Positions 1 to 9,919 of a stretch of DNA of 64,000 nt are shown here, piece after piece. Position 1 is the stretch's first letter. Every line of letters starts with the position of its first letter. The position numbers were made by a program, and so were the translations under genes. The stretch is from Bolinopsis microptera. Its lineage: Eukaryota; Ctenophora; Tentaculata; Lobata; Bolinopsidae. The notes under the pieces are model-generated. The model saw nothing but the letters and a program-made list of their open reading frames with translations, had not been told where the DNA came from and did no database searches. The DNA lies in the NCBI RefSeq assembly GCF_026151205.1, contig NC_087082.1, positions 4,843,908-4,907,907 of the forward strand, read 5' to 3'.

Positions 1-2510
1 CTCCTCAGTCCTCCTCCTTCTCAGTCTTCCTCCTGAGTCCTCTTCCGATCCTGAGTCCTTCTCCTCCTCCTCCTCCTCCCCCCTCTCAGTCATCCTCCTC
101 AGTCATTCTCCTCAGCCATCCTCATCAGTACTCCTGAGTCCTCCTCCTGAGTCCTCCTCCTCCTCCTCAGTCCTCCTCCTTCTCAGTACTCCTGAGTCCT
201 CCTCCTGAGTCCTCCTCCTCCTCTTCCTCCTCAATCATCAGTCCTCCTCCTCAGTCCTCATCCTCATCCTTCTCGTCAGTCCTACTCCTCCTCAGTCCTC
301 CCCAAGTCCCCCTCCTCAGTCCTCCCCCAGTCCCCCTCCTCCTCCTATTCAGTCCTCCTCCTCCTCCTCCTCAGTTCTCCTCAGTCCTCCTCCTTCTCAG
401 TCCTCCTCCTGAGTCCTCTTCCTGAGTCCTCCTCCTGAGTCCTCCTCCTCCTCAGTTCTTCACCTCCTCCTCCTCCTCAGTCCTCCTCAGTCGTTCTCCT
501 CCCCCTCCTGAGTCCTCCTCCTGGGTCCTCCTCCTGGGTCCTCCTCCTGGGTTCTCCTCCTCCTGGGTCCTCCTCCTCCTCCTCTTCATCCTCCTCCTCT
601 TCCTCCTCTTCCTCCTCAATCATCAGTCCTCCTCCTTAGTCCTCCTCCTCATCCTTCTCGTCAGTCCTCCTCCTCCTCAGTCCTCCCCAAGTTCCCCTCC
701 TCCTCAGTCCTCCCCCAGTCCCCCTCCTCCTCCTATTCAGTCCTCCTCCTCCTCCTCCTCAGTTCTCCTCAGTCCTCCTCCTTCTCAGTCTTCCTCCTGA
801 GTCCTCTTCCGATCCTGAGTCCTTCTCCTCCTCCTCCTCCTCCCCCCCCCTCTCAGTCATCCTCCTCAGTCATTCTCCTCAGCCATCCTCCTCAGTACTC
901 CTGAGTCCTCCTCCTGAGTCCTCCTCCTTCTCCTCCTCCTCCTCAGTCTTTCTCCTCCTCCTCCTCCTCCCTCTCAGTCATCTTCCTCAGTCATCCTCCT
1001 CAGCCATCCTCCTCAGCCATCCTCCTCAGCCATCCTCCTCAGTACTCCTCAGTCCTCCTCCTTCTCAGTACTCCTGAGTCCTCCTCCTGAGTCCTCTTCC
1101 TCCTCCTGAGTCCTCCTCCTCCTAGGTCCTCCTCCTTCTCCTCCTCCTCCTCAGTCCTTCTCCTCCTCCTCCTCCCTCTCAGTCATCCTCCTCAGTCATC
1201 CTCCTCAGCCATCCTCCTCATCCATCCACCTCACTCCTCAGCCATCCTCCCCAGTACTCCTTAGTCCTCCTCCTCAGTCCTCATCCTCCTCCTCAGTCCT
1301 CCTCCTCATCCTTCTCCTTAGTCCTTCTCCTCCTCAGTCCTCCCCAGTCACCCTCCTCCTCCCATTCACTCCTCCTCCTCCTCAGTTCTCCTGAGTCCTC
1401 CTCCTGAGTCCTCCTCCTGGGTCCTCCTCCTGGTTCCTCCTCCTTCTCCTCCTCAGTCTTTCTCCTCCTCCTCCTCAGTTCTCTTCAGTCCTCCTCCTCC
1501 TCCTCAGTCCTTATCCTCATCCTCCTCTTCAGTCCTCCTCCTCCTGGGTCCTCTTCCTCCTCTTCATCCTCCTCCGATCCTCTTCCTCCTCAGTCCTCCC
1601 CCTGTCCCCCTCCTCCTCCTCCTATTCAGGCCTCCTCCTCCTCCTCCTCAGTTCTCCTCAGTCCTCCTCCTTCTCATTCCTCCTAAGTCCTCCTGAGTCC
1701 TCCTCTTCTTCCTCCTGAGTCCTCCTCCTGGGTCCTCCTCCTCCTAGTTCCACCTCATCCTCCTCCTCCTCCTCAGTCATCCTCTTCATTCATCCTCCTC
1801 AGCCATCCTCCTCAGCCATCCTCCTCAGTACTCCTCAGTCCTCCTCCTTCTCAGTCCTCCTCAGTCCTCTTCCTGAGTTCTCATACTCCTCCTCCTGAGT
1901 CCTCCTCCTGGGTCCTCCCCCTCCTAGGTCCTCCTCCTTCTTCTCCTCAGTCCTACTCCTCCTCCTCAGTCCTCCTCCTCATCCTCCTCCTCCTCCTCCT
2001 CCTCCTCCTCCTCCTCCTCCTCCTCCTCCTCCTCCCTCTCAGTCATCCTCCTCAGCCATCCTCCTCAGCCATCGTCCTCAGTCCTCCTCAGTCCTCATCC
2101 TCCTCCTCAGTCCTCCTCCTCCTGGGTCTTCCTCCTCTTCATCCTCCTCAGTCCTCAGTCCTCCTCCTCAGTCCTCCTCCTCAACCTTCTCGTCAGTCTT
2201 CTTTATCCTCAGTCCTCCCCCAGTCCCCCTCCTCCTCCTATTCAGTTCTCCTCCTCCTCAGTTCTCCTCAGTCCTCTTCCTTTTCAGTCCTCCTGAGTCC
2301 TCCTCCTCCTCTTCCTCCTGAGTCCTCCTGGGTCCTCATCCTCCTAGGTCCTCTTCCTTCTCCTTCTCCACAGTCCTTCTTCTCCTCCTCCCTCTCAGTC
2401 ATCCTCCTCAGTCATCCTCCTCAGTCATCCTCAGTCCTTTTCCTGAGTCCTCATCCTCCTCCTCCTGAGTCCTCCTCCTGGGTCATCCTCCTCCTAGATC
2501 CTCCTCCTTC
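1..2510. repeat. TCC-rich polypyrimidine satellite array
   Basis: The + strand is almost purely C/T, built from CTC, TCC and CAGTCC words such as CTCCTCAGTCCTCCTCC, with pure (TCC)n runs (for example 1980-2035). A higher-order period is visible: the sequence from position 1 recurs almost unchanged from about 765, so the larger unit is about 764 bp. There is no credible gene. Such tracts can adopt triplex (H-DNA) structures and often collapse or expand in assemblies. A related array lies at 16.0-18.0 kb. Confidence 0.95.
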
Positions 2511-2527
2511 TCCAATCATACATCTAC

Positions 2528-2655
2528 GTCTCCAGTGTCTCCAATGTCTCCAATGTCTCCAAAAGCTTTGTCTCCAATGTCTCCAATGTCTCCAGGACAT
2601 GTCTCTGCACCCTATCTTCTCAAAAAAGACAAGAGACATTGGAGACATGTCACCC
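2528..2655. repeat. 9-bp TCTCCAATG tandem repeat with inverted copy
   Basis: About seven imperfect copies of TCTCCAATG span 2540-2605. After a ~25-bp spacer, the inverse (GACATTGGAGACATGTC) appears at about 2635-2651, so the block could fold into a hairpin. It marks the edge of the polypyrimidine array. Confidence 0.8.
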
Positions 2656-3655
2656 CCCCTATAAATGGCTACAGCTAACACTATTAATGCTAAGTACCAA
2701 ACAACAAGTGGGAGGTGGATCGTTGGTATACCGTTAAATCGATTTAACACCGCAATTCCAGTCGCAAGCCTGGGACCACTACTAGCATTGTCACAACATC
2801 TACAAAGCTGCCATATAGCCTGACTGACAATTTTCTCGACTGACTGACAATGTTTCTTCTTTTCCCCATTTAGAATACAAAGATTATTTCATTTTAGCTT
2901 ATGATTAATATTATATTTTTTCCTATAGTTTACCTAGATATAAGCCTATTTACACTGGAGGAAGGATAAACTTTTCAGTCAATATGATGAGGATACAGAA
3001 ACTTAAACTTAACTCTCTTCACTTTTTTAAATCTTCATTTTGATATGTCTCTGATTTACTAGACTACTTTCATGAACTGCATGTATTTTTATGGCCAAGA
3101 AATGCTGCAGGACTAAATTAATATGTCGAACATAATTATCACCACCTTATATAATGGACAATTTTCAGTGAACTGTATTATATTTTTCTTATGTATATTT
3201 AATCTTTTGAATGTTCAATGCCTATTTTTCTCTTGAACAGATTTTTAACAGATTTTTAACAGATTTTTAATTTCCTCAATAGTTAAATTTTTAATGTAAA
3301 AACATGTATATCTCATTTCGATGATGTTATTTTGTTACAATACTGTACAATGTGTATGTGATCTTAAGACTTTCACAGTTTTTCTTACAGCGTTTATTAT
3401 TTCTTGTGTTTTATATTCAAAAATCCATTCGGGTATGTCTATGAACTACTCAGGGATAGTTATAATATTATGTTAGCTTTTCTAGACCCTCGTCATCTGT
3501 TAACTACTTTACACATAGCTATTCAGTAGAAATTAATGTAAGCTTTTCTAAACCTCATCCCCTATTACGTGATATATATTTTGGTAAAATTAAATATTAT
3601 AATGTATCAAAATTCTCAATTTTAATTTTACTCCAGCTAGCAAGTTCCATTAAAC
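2656..3655. other. AT-rich 5' flank of nucleoplasmin gene
   Basis: No gene is visible. The stretch is AT-rich and includes three tandem copies of a 12-bp unit (CAGATTTTTAA-type) at about 3238-3272. It should contain the promoter and 5' UTR of the nucleoplasmin gene, but I see no convincing TATA box or initiator to annotate. Confidence 0.6.
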
Positions 3656-6600
3656 ATGAACAATATAATCTCACAAGACTTTTGGTGTGTAACCCTCGAC
3701 AAGGACAACAGGGATTGTGTTTGGAAACACGATGAAGAGGAAATATCTCATCACCTTATGATCGAGCAGGTAAACTTATCTTAATAGACTGAATCAGACT
3801 ACTAAACTAAACGTTATCAGACTAAGTCTGACAACGTGTACATGTACATAACACTGTCTTAGTGTGAAGTCTATACACGTTCTTTCTTTCTAAATCCAGA
3901 AATTGGTATCCAATTCTGATCTAATCATGATTTTGAAATCTGATTAAAGAATATCCTAACTCTTACACGTCTTTTGGCCCACAAGTAAAAATACAAAATC
4001 AATGATATTACCCATACATAACACTAATAAATAACAGATAGTGTTAGGACTGAACTGCAAGGAGCGATGTATGGTAGAAGCTACCTCACGACTAATAAGC
4101 GGAGAGGAGCGCAGTACCATGATCTGTCAGCTCATACCTTCAGCTGTACCCAACTGTAAACTATCACTCAGCTTCAAACAGGTTTATATCCTTCTATCCT
4201 TATATGGGCATCACCTGCTGCTTTTTAGTGTTGCTTTACTTTTTGTGGATTTTACCGTAGCCTCCACTTTAACAACCAATGTAGGGGGGGCCAACCATAT
4301 TAAAGTATATTAAAGTATATTCCCGGTACGGGTCAAAATCGGAAAAAATCCTACATTTTAATATACTTTAATATACCTACAATTAGAAGATTTATATTCT
4401 TCGTTAAGATTTACATGATGAACTATATTTTTCGCTCAGATTCTCAAGATAAGCCTGTTTTAGGACTAGTACATGAATTTCCATCCAGATTGGTCAAAAA
4501 TTGGCTGAGCTATGAGCTTTAAAAAATATGCCCATATTTGGACATACGCTTTTGCCCAAATTCGCTTTTGCCCAAATTCGATAAAATTTCAATATTTTTT
4601 AATGAGACTAACTCTATGTGAAAGATATAACTCAGTGTTTGTTGAATATAGTGGATACTAAGTAAAAAGACCTCCATGAACAAAATTGGGAAAATTGCAC
4701 ATAATATCTCGGTTAGGAATAGGGTAAGGCACGTAATTTTGTCAGGGTACCTAATTTTGTCATTTTGCTCTGAAAAACTGCCTCGGCTCGGAATTTCAGC
4801 TTGAAAGAAAAGGTTTGTGTATAAAAAGAAAGCTTAGACTTTGCTGAAACTGCTCCTACAAAGTTTAAGTTTTTAGCTCTTTTGCATCTGTGTCAAAAAT
4901 GAAGGCGAAACTGTTAACCCGAAAAATAAATAAGATCCTTATATTAAGGTTTTCTTAAGGAATTTTCAAAATTTTGATTTATTGCTATTTCAAAAGTAAT
5001 TGAGCTAGCTTCATGCCATTGCATATTTCAAATATCTTCTACAGCAGAAGTATACGTACAAATTTTCAAGTTTCTAGCGCAATTATTGTTTAAGTTACAG
5101 AGGGTGACAAAATTAGGTCCGATTTTGCCAAAAGTACCTAATTTTGTCAAAAAAATCGACCTTTCTCAAATTTCTTGTAAATCACAGATTGTGTTGAATT
5201 GTGTTGATTGTGATTGCCTTATACAACTATTCTGAAGTTTTTTTGCCCATAGGATATGTATAAGGCACTTATAATAGCATAACACTTATAATAGCATATT
5301 TTCGCCGAGGTGGATAATCTGATTTTTTCAATCTAAAATGACTAAAAAAATAATTGATGAAATTACTAAGCAAGTGATCTATCTACAGACATGAAAATTT
5401 CAACCTAGACCTAGAACCAATTGTTTTTCAAGATACCAGTGGTTTCAGGGGCATTTGGGGGCTATTTTCTAAGATTATATACCCAAAAAGTGTCATCTTT
5501 TCATCAAGCTACAAAACTATGAAAACATCATATCTTTGGGATTTTTGAGGTCAATGTTGGTAAAAAAAGCGCTCGAATGATGCATCCAGGTAGTCTAAAA
5601 TACCGAGAAACGGTTACTTTTTGCACAATCTTCAAGTGACAAAATTAGGTTCGGGGTGACAAAATTAAGTAAAGTCACCTAATTTTGTCATTTTTTCAAA
5701 ATAATTTTTTTGAACATCTTCAACCCCAGCAATTTCGATCATTTTTGTGATAGAACTTGCCTAGACTGTCTACTATAACATGGTGGAGGTTTCATCTAAA
5801 TCGGAATTTCAGACGAGGTTAAAACCCATGGTTTATATCATGATCAGGCAGTCGGAAAATTGCCAAAAAATGACAAAATTATGTGCTTTACCCTACTAGC
5901 CAAAATGACTTCATTAAAATTGAAATAACTTCATCAGTTTTCAATATTTTTTCAAGAACTTTTTGGAATCGATTAAGAATTGTATTTCAAGCTTATTTTG
6001 GGCAACAATTTTTGATGTAGGCCTCCAAGGAGATAGGGATATATTAAAGTATATTGTAGGTATATTAAAGTATATCCCCGGGTCAAAATCGGGAAAAATC
6101 CTACATTTTGATATACTTTAATATGGTTGCCCCCGGCCCCCCCAATGTAAGTGTTATTCGGTTGTAAAACAATGTAACTTATGGTTGTTAGCAGGTGAAG
6201 CTAAGTCTAGCATCAGGTGACGGACCTGTCTACCTGACAGGAACACACTCCCAAGAAATAGAGGAGGAGATGGACAGTGACGGTAAGAGCTTTTACAATT
6301 AGACGACTGATGCCCCCCCCCCCCCCCCCCCCCCCCCCCGACTGATGTCTAACATTTACAACATTCTGATATCCAGTCGCTGTTTTGATACATTTTTCTC
6401 TATTATCTAAGTAACTTACAAATTAACGATATTGCACTCCAAATGTAAAAGTTGTGTATAATCACTGTACAGATGAAGGTGAAGGTATGGAGGTGCCCCA
6501 GCTGGTAGACAATGAAGCTGAAGAAGAAAGTGGTGAAGATGAAGAAGAATCATCATCAGATGATGAGGTGAGATCATTACCAAGTATATTAATGTATACT

Positions 6601-7829
6601 AATTTATATATAAGTTATTTTTGTGCGGAAATGTAAGCTTTGGGACGTCAGACATTTTTACTGTGGAGCTATCTTTAACTGATGTTACATGAAAAGTTCA
6701 ACATTTGTTATCTCATGGAATGATAGTCCATTAAATATTTGCCAAGCAAGTACAATAGATTTGAAGATCTAAAATATCATGCACACGGTCATTTCATTTC
6801 CTCAAATTACATGTCTTTATATTTGGTATTTGCAGGAGATAGATGAGGATAAGATGTTGGAAGAACTGGCTGCTGCACAAGCAAACAAACTGAAGAGTTT
6901 CATGAAGAAAGACAAAAGTAAGATTATCATTCAGTTTTAAACGCTTCTCTGGGATCCAAACTTAATTATATACGTATAAGTACGTATATATAATAGTAAA
7001 CGTATATTATATAATAGTTAATACGTATTATCCGTCGGTTTGGAAGTTATTTCAATTAAAATATAATTTTCAGAAGCGATCGCCAGCTCAAAGCCTGGCC
7101 CCGCCTCCAAAAAGGCGCCAAAACCTGAAACAAAGGTCGCAGAGGTAGTAGAAGAAGCAAAGGAAGAAGTACCAGCCAAAGAAGACGAAGAAATGGAAGA
7201 AGCACCTGCAGCCCCAGCAGAAGCAGTAGAGAAGAAAGATGAGCCAATGGAAGAGATAAACACACCTGCCGCTGCGGTGGAAGCTGAGGAAGAATCAGAC
7301 GATGAAGAAGAATCAGGTATGAAACATTTTCATAGAGCTCACAATTCAGTGGTTCTGTGTCTTTCGGGTGGTTTATCCTAATTTCTTAATTTGCTATTTG
7401 TTCTTCTGTCCAGTTAAGGGGGGTATCTAACCCCAAAAAACCCATATAACCTCAAAAATTCCCATTTTAAGGTTGGGTTTTTTGGGGTCGGACATCCCCA
7501 GTTAAATTTTGTTTTCAGTAATGAATATTTACAGATGAAGAGGATGACGACGATGAGGAGGATGATGACGAAGATGATGAGGATGAAGACGGTTTGTGTT
7601 AACTTTTCTCTGATTTCATGACTATCGGATTCTTCCCGCCTAGGCACATGCGTACTGACGGTCACAATTTGAACTTTAAGTTTGCGTCGCGCGCTGGTTA
7701 TATTTCGTGTGAAAACTACGTTTTTCAGCGCTCGTCGATCAAAAATTTTCATTTTGCGCGGCTCATCTTACGAATTTTCCGTGTGATGACACTCTTTAGG
7801 GGCCACCTACTTAGGACGTCCGGCGAATA

Positions 7830-7867
<38 letters not shown>

Positions 7868-8264
7868 TGGAATTTCGGAAAAAACCCGGGGAGGGGGGGG
7901 GGGGGGGTTGTTTCTGCAAATCCGGACAGGGGGGGGGGGGGGGGGGGGTGGTCTGAAAATCTGCCCCCTACAAATTTGTCCTCTGAAAAGCATTTCGATG
8001 GTGGCCTGTTTGTAAATTCACCCACTGTCTGCACACGATTACACACGAATATTGCCTTTGCTGTTCACTCCAGTTCGACATATTATATGAGACTATTCAC
8101 ACGTGTAAATTATCTATTCCTCAGGAGGCGAAGAAGTGGAATCTGATGATGAAGAAGAAGAAGATGACGATGATGAAGAGGATGGCGATGAAGAATCAGA
8201 GGAAGAGAGTGAAGAGGAGGCCGCTCCAGTTACTAAAAAGAGGAAAACCGAAGCTCCAGCCCCG
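3656..8264 (+). CDS. nucleoplasmin/nucleophosmin family histone chaperone, exons 1-8 (3' end unresolved)
   Basis: Eight exons join in phase with GT/AG borders: 3656-3769, 4038-4181, 6195-6282, 6473-6567, 6836-6917, 7074-7316, 7535-7591 and 8125-8264 (963 nt, 321 codons). Exons 1-3 encode the nucleoplasmin core: QDFWCVTLDKD at the start, then the strand pattern IVLGLNCKERCMVEAT, and finally KLSLASGDGPVYLTGTHS, which corresponds to the conserved GSGPVHISGQH segment of nucleophosmin. Exons 4-8 encode long Asp/Glu tracts, an Ala/Pro/Glu-rich linker and a KKRK nuclear localisation signal close to the end of exon 8. Proteins of this family form pentamers that bind and store histones in the nucleus; the acidic tracts are the histone-binding element. 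Exon 8 ends in phase 0 at a strong donor (GTAAGT at 8265); a last exon is not identified. A weak candidate after the AG at about 8360 would encode about 15 residues. Intron 2 is enlarged by nested transposons. A near-identical partial copy lies at 60.99-63.36 kb. Confidence 0.9.
4284..6143. mobile_element. G-run-tipped non-autonomous DNA transposon in intron 2 (carries nested element)
   Basis: The left end is a G-run followed by CCAACCATATTAAAGTATA; the right end is TATACTTTAATATGGTTG followed by a C-run, so the ends are inverted repeats. Both sides are flanked by AATGTA (4278-4283 and 6144-6149); because the element ends in Cs, the duplication could be the 8-mer CCAATGTA, which would suit a hAT-type transposase. 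Subterminal copies of ATATTAAAGTATA and TCAAAATCGG occur at both ends. No transposase is encoded. The element is 1.86 kb here because of the insertion at 4722-5893, but only 695 bp in the paralogous copy (61237-61931). Confidence 0.8.
4722..5893. mobile_element. TA-target MITE-like element, 1172 bp, nested
   Basis: The terminal inverted repeats begin GGGTAAGGCACGTAATTT at the left and end with the near-exact complement at the right (20 of 23 positions match over 4722-4744 and 5871-5893). It is flanked by TA on both sides. The other copy of this locus has the exact empty site with a single TA at 61673-61674. The word TAATTTTGTCA recurs internally, and there is no long open frame. TA duplication is typical of Tc1/mariner-class elements; the transposase source is unknown. 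Confidence 0.9.
6314..6340. repeat. poly-C run in intron 3
   Basis: An uninterrupted C-run sits between two copies of the word GACTGATG. The same run in the second copy (about 62101-62116) is shorter, so the length is either polymorphic or unreliable in assembly. Confidence 0.85.
7809..8010. repeat. G-run-rich insertion in intron 7
   Basis: Three long G-runs (about 7830-7865, 7890-7907 and 7929-7948) are separated by short unique pieces. The block begins exactly where similarity with the second nucleoplasmin copy stops (7809 against 63578). It starts just after GGCCACC (7802-7808) and ends near GGTGGCC (about 8000-8006), a 7-bp inverted match. It is probably a mobile-element remnant that is poorly resolved in assembly. 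Chance Pro- or Gly-rich open frames here are not genes. Confidence 0.6.
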
Positions 8265-8673
8265 GTAAGTTGTACGACTCAGCTTTTAACCTAGGCGAAT
8301 CGATTTTTTGTTTTCCTTGTTTTAAATCGTCCCAATTCTTTACTGCTTGTGTAATAACAGCTTAGCATGTTGGTCATTCAAGAGATAATAAGGGATGAAA
8401 TTTAAAACAGGAAACTTACGAATAAGGTATTTCAAGTGAACCAACATGTAACAGCGTATTAGAGTGGTATAAACCTTGCAACAGAAAGCAGCTCAGAATC
8501 CAATAATCTATTTCCTATTTAATAAATCTTATAACGATAAGATGCTAGCATGTAAAAACCAATCGCTGGCCCATATGAAATAACATTAAACTTAACATTA
8601 CACTTTCATTAAAAGCAAAGAGAAGCCGGAATCATGTTCCACAATCGTGTCCTTACTACACTGACGTATCAAG
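8265..8673. other. interval between convergent genes
   Basis: This 400-bp AT-rich stretch follows nucleoplasmin exon 8 and precedes the stop codon of the minus-strand gene. A possible last nucleoplasmin exon begins after TAATAACAG at about 8360 and would add about 15 residues before TAA; I cannot confirm it. Confidence 0.4.
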
Positions 8674-9919
8674 TCAGATCTTACTTTCCATTTTAACGGT
8701 TGTGTTCTCCTTTTGAGGCGTATTTTCCTCTTCCACTCCATTATTCTCCGTCTTCCCAATCTTCAATAACATCACGAGCAACACACCGGCAGAAACAGTG
8801 CTGACAATAGCCACTACCATAAACAAGTAGTAGAGCTTTCTCTTTCTTATCTTTCCGTCTCCACCCTCTCTTGGACTGATAACGTTTACAGAGCCTTGGT
8901 TTAGCATCCTCCGAACATGTCACTGTCTGCACTGTTGTATAGTTGAGACTTGTCACTCCGTAACCCTGGTCACACTGTATCTCCACCTTGTTTCCTGGTA
9001 GGAATAAAGGGACGTTATCTTTGTTTTCAACTCTTCCGTGAAGTACGGAGAACTGGTGTAGGGGGCAGGACTGAGCTCCAGTTTGTTCAGGCTCCTCAAA
9101 GCTTACCCCATGAAGTGATTCTGCGTTATTGCCATTGCTAGTGAAGAGTATGTAAGATTGGTACGAGACCGAGTATATTGTGTGTCTTTCATAGTCTACT
9201 ATCGATGATTCGTTTGTCAAGAACATTATTTGTGGGTCCTCCTGGTTAGTCATTGAAATGTCCCGGCACTTGGCCAATACAGCTCGTAACACTGCCTCGT
9301 TCTTCTCGCCATAATGAACATCTAAACAAAAGTCTGGTCCTTCTACTGGTGTTATCTGATAATATTCTAGAGCGTCATTTTGGATCTCAACGGTTTTCAG
9401 GGCCCATCTGCTAGCTTCTGCGCAACTTTTCCAAGCCAAATGGTAAACTTCCTCCTCCACGTTCTGTAACGGTGTTTTGTGTTTAGTCAAACAAGCTAAC
9501 CCTGCTCTGTCTTGCCGGATCAGAAATCCTGCTCCGGATAGACTTAGTGATACTACCTCTGAAATGCTCAATCCTGGAGTACTTCGTTGGACGTTCTCGA
9601 TGCAGTACTTAAGAAGTGTAAAGTACAGGAGCCTTTCACGCTTTTGCTGTTTCGTAAGGAAATCTTGCGTGAATAAAGAACAGGTGCCGTTTGTGATATC
9701 GAACGAAAGAGCATAGCATTTGAAGATGTGTTTGCAGTACAGCCAGCATTGGTGCGCCCCAGCCGTAGTGAAGGTGGCCAAGAGACTATCATCAGGAATT
9801 ATTTTCCAGCCGGTTTTCAAACATGCTACAAAATTGTCATCTATATCCAATGCACTGCACCTGCAAGCCTGAACTGCGATAATTAACACAAGAAGCGTTG
9901 TTGCGACTCCAGAGGACAT
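8674..9919 (-). CDS. PAN/ricin-B-like/sushi type I membrane protein with a frameshift
   Basis: From the ATG at 9919 the protein starts with a signal peptide (hydrophobic residues 7-18, TTLLVLIIAV). Residues about 33-106 form a Cys-spaced PAN/apple-like module (CWLYCKHIFKCYALSFD, then NGTCSLF). Residues about 138-234 resemble a ricin-B beta-trefoil (LACL..., KSCAEASRWAL, FCLDV). Residues about 284-344 look like a divergent sushi module (KVEIQCDQGYG, QTVTCSED, LCKR). The following membrane segment (LYYLFMVVAIVSTVSAGVLL) and a short charged tail ending at 8674 lie in a different frame: one base too many (or two missing) somewhere between about 8893 and 8850. In the first frame the reading runs on as Lys/Arg-rich nonsense to 8741. 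The joined product would be a cell-surface lectin-like receptor with a small cytoplasmic tail. A sequencing error, a real disabling mutation or an unannotated intron could each explain the shift. It appears intronless, and it lies tail to tail with nucleoplasmin. Family assignments rest on motif reading only. Confidence 0.6.

Noticed and set aside
4041-4313. A single-exon 90-residue gene at the nucleoplasmin exon 2 position
   Set aside because: It starts at a GTG inside exon 2 and reads through the donor into the intron and the transposon edge; the spliced reading gives the nucleoplasmin core.
7018-7265. Minus-strand Ser/Ala- and Leu-rich frames opposite nucleoplasmin exon 6
   Set aside because: Antisense shadows of the acidic coding exon; the sense strand has splice sites and homology.
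7807-8046. Proline-rich protein encoded opposite the G-runs
   Set aside because: Pure product of poly-C on the minus strand, with homopolymer lengths that are not reliable.
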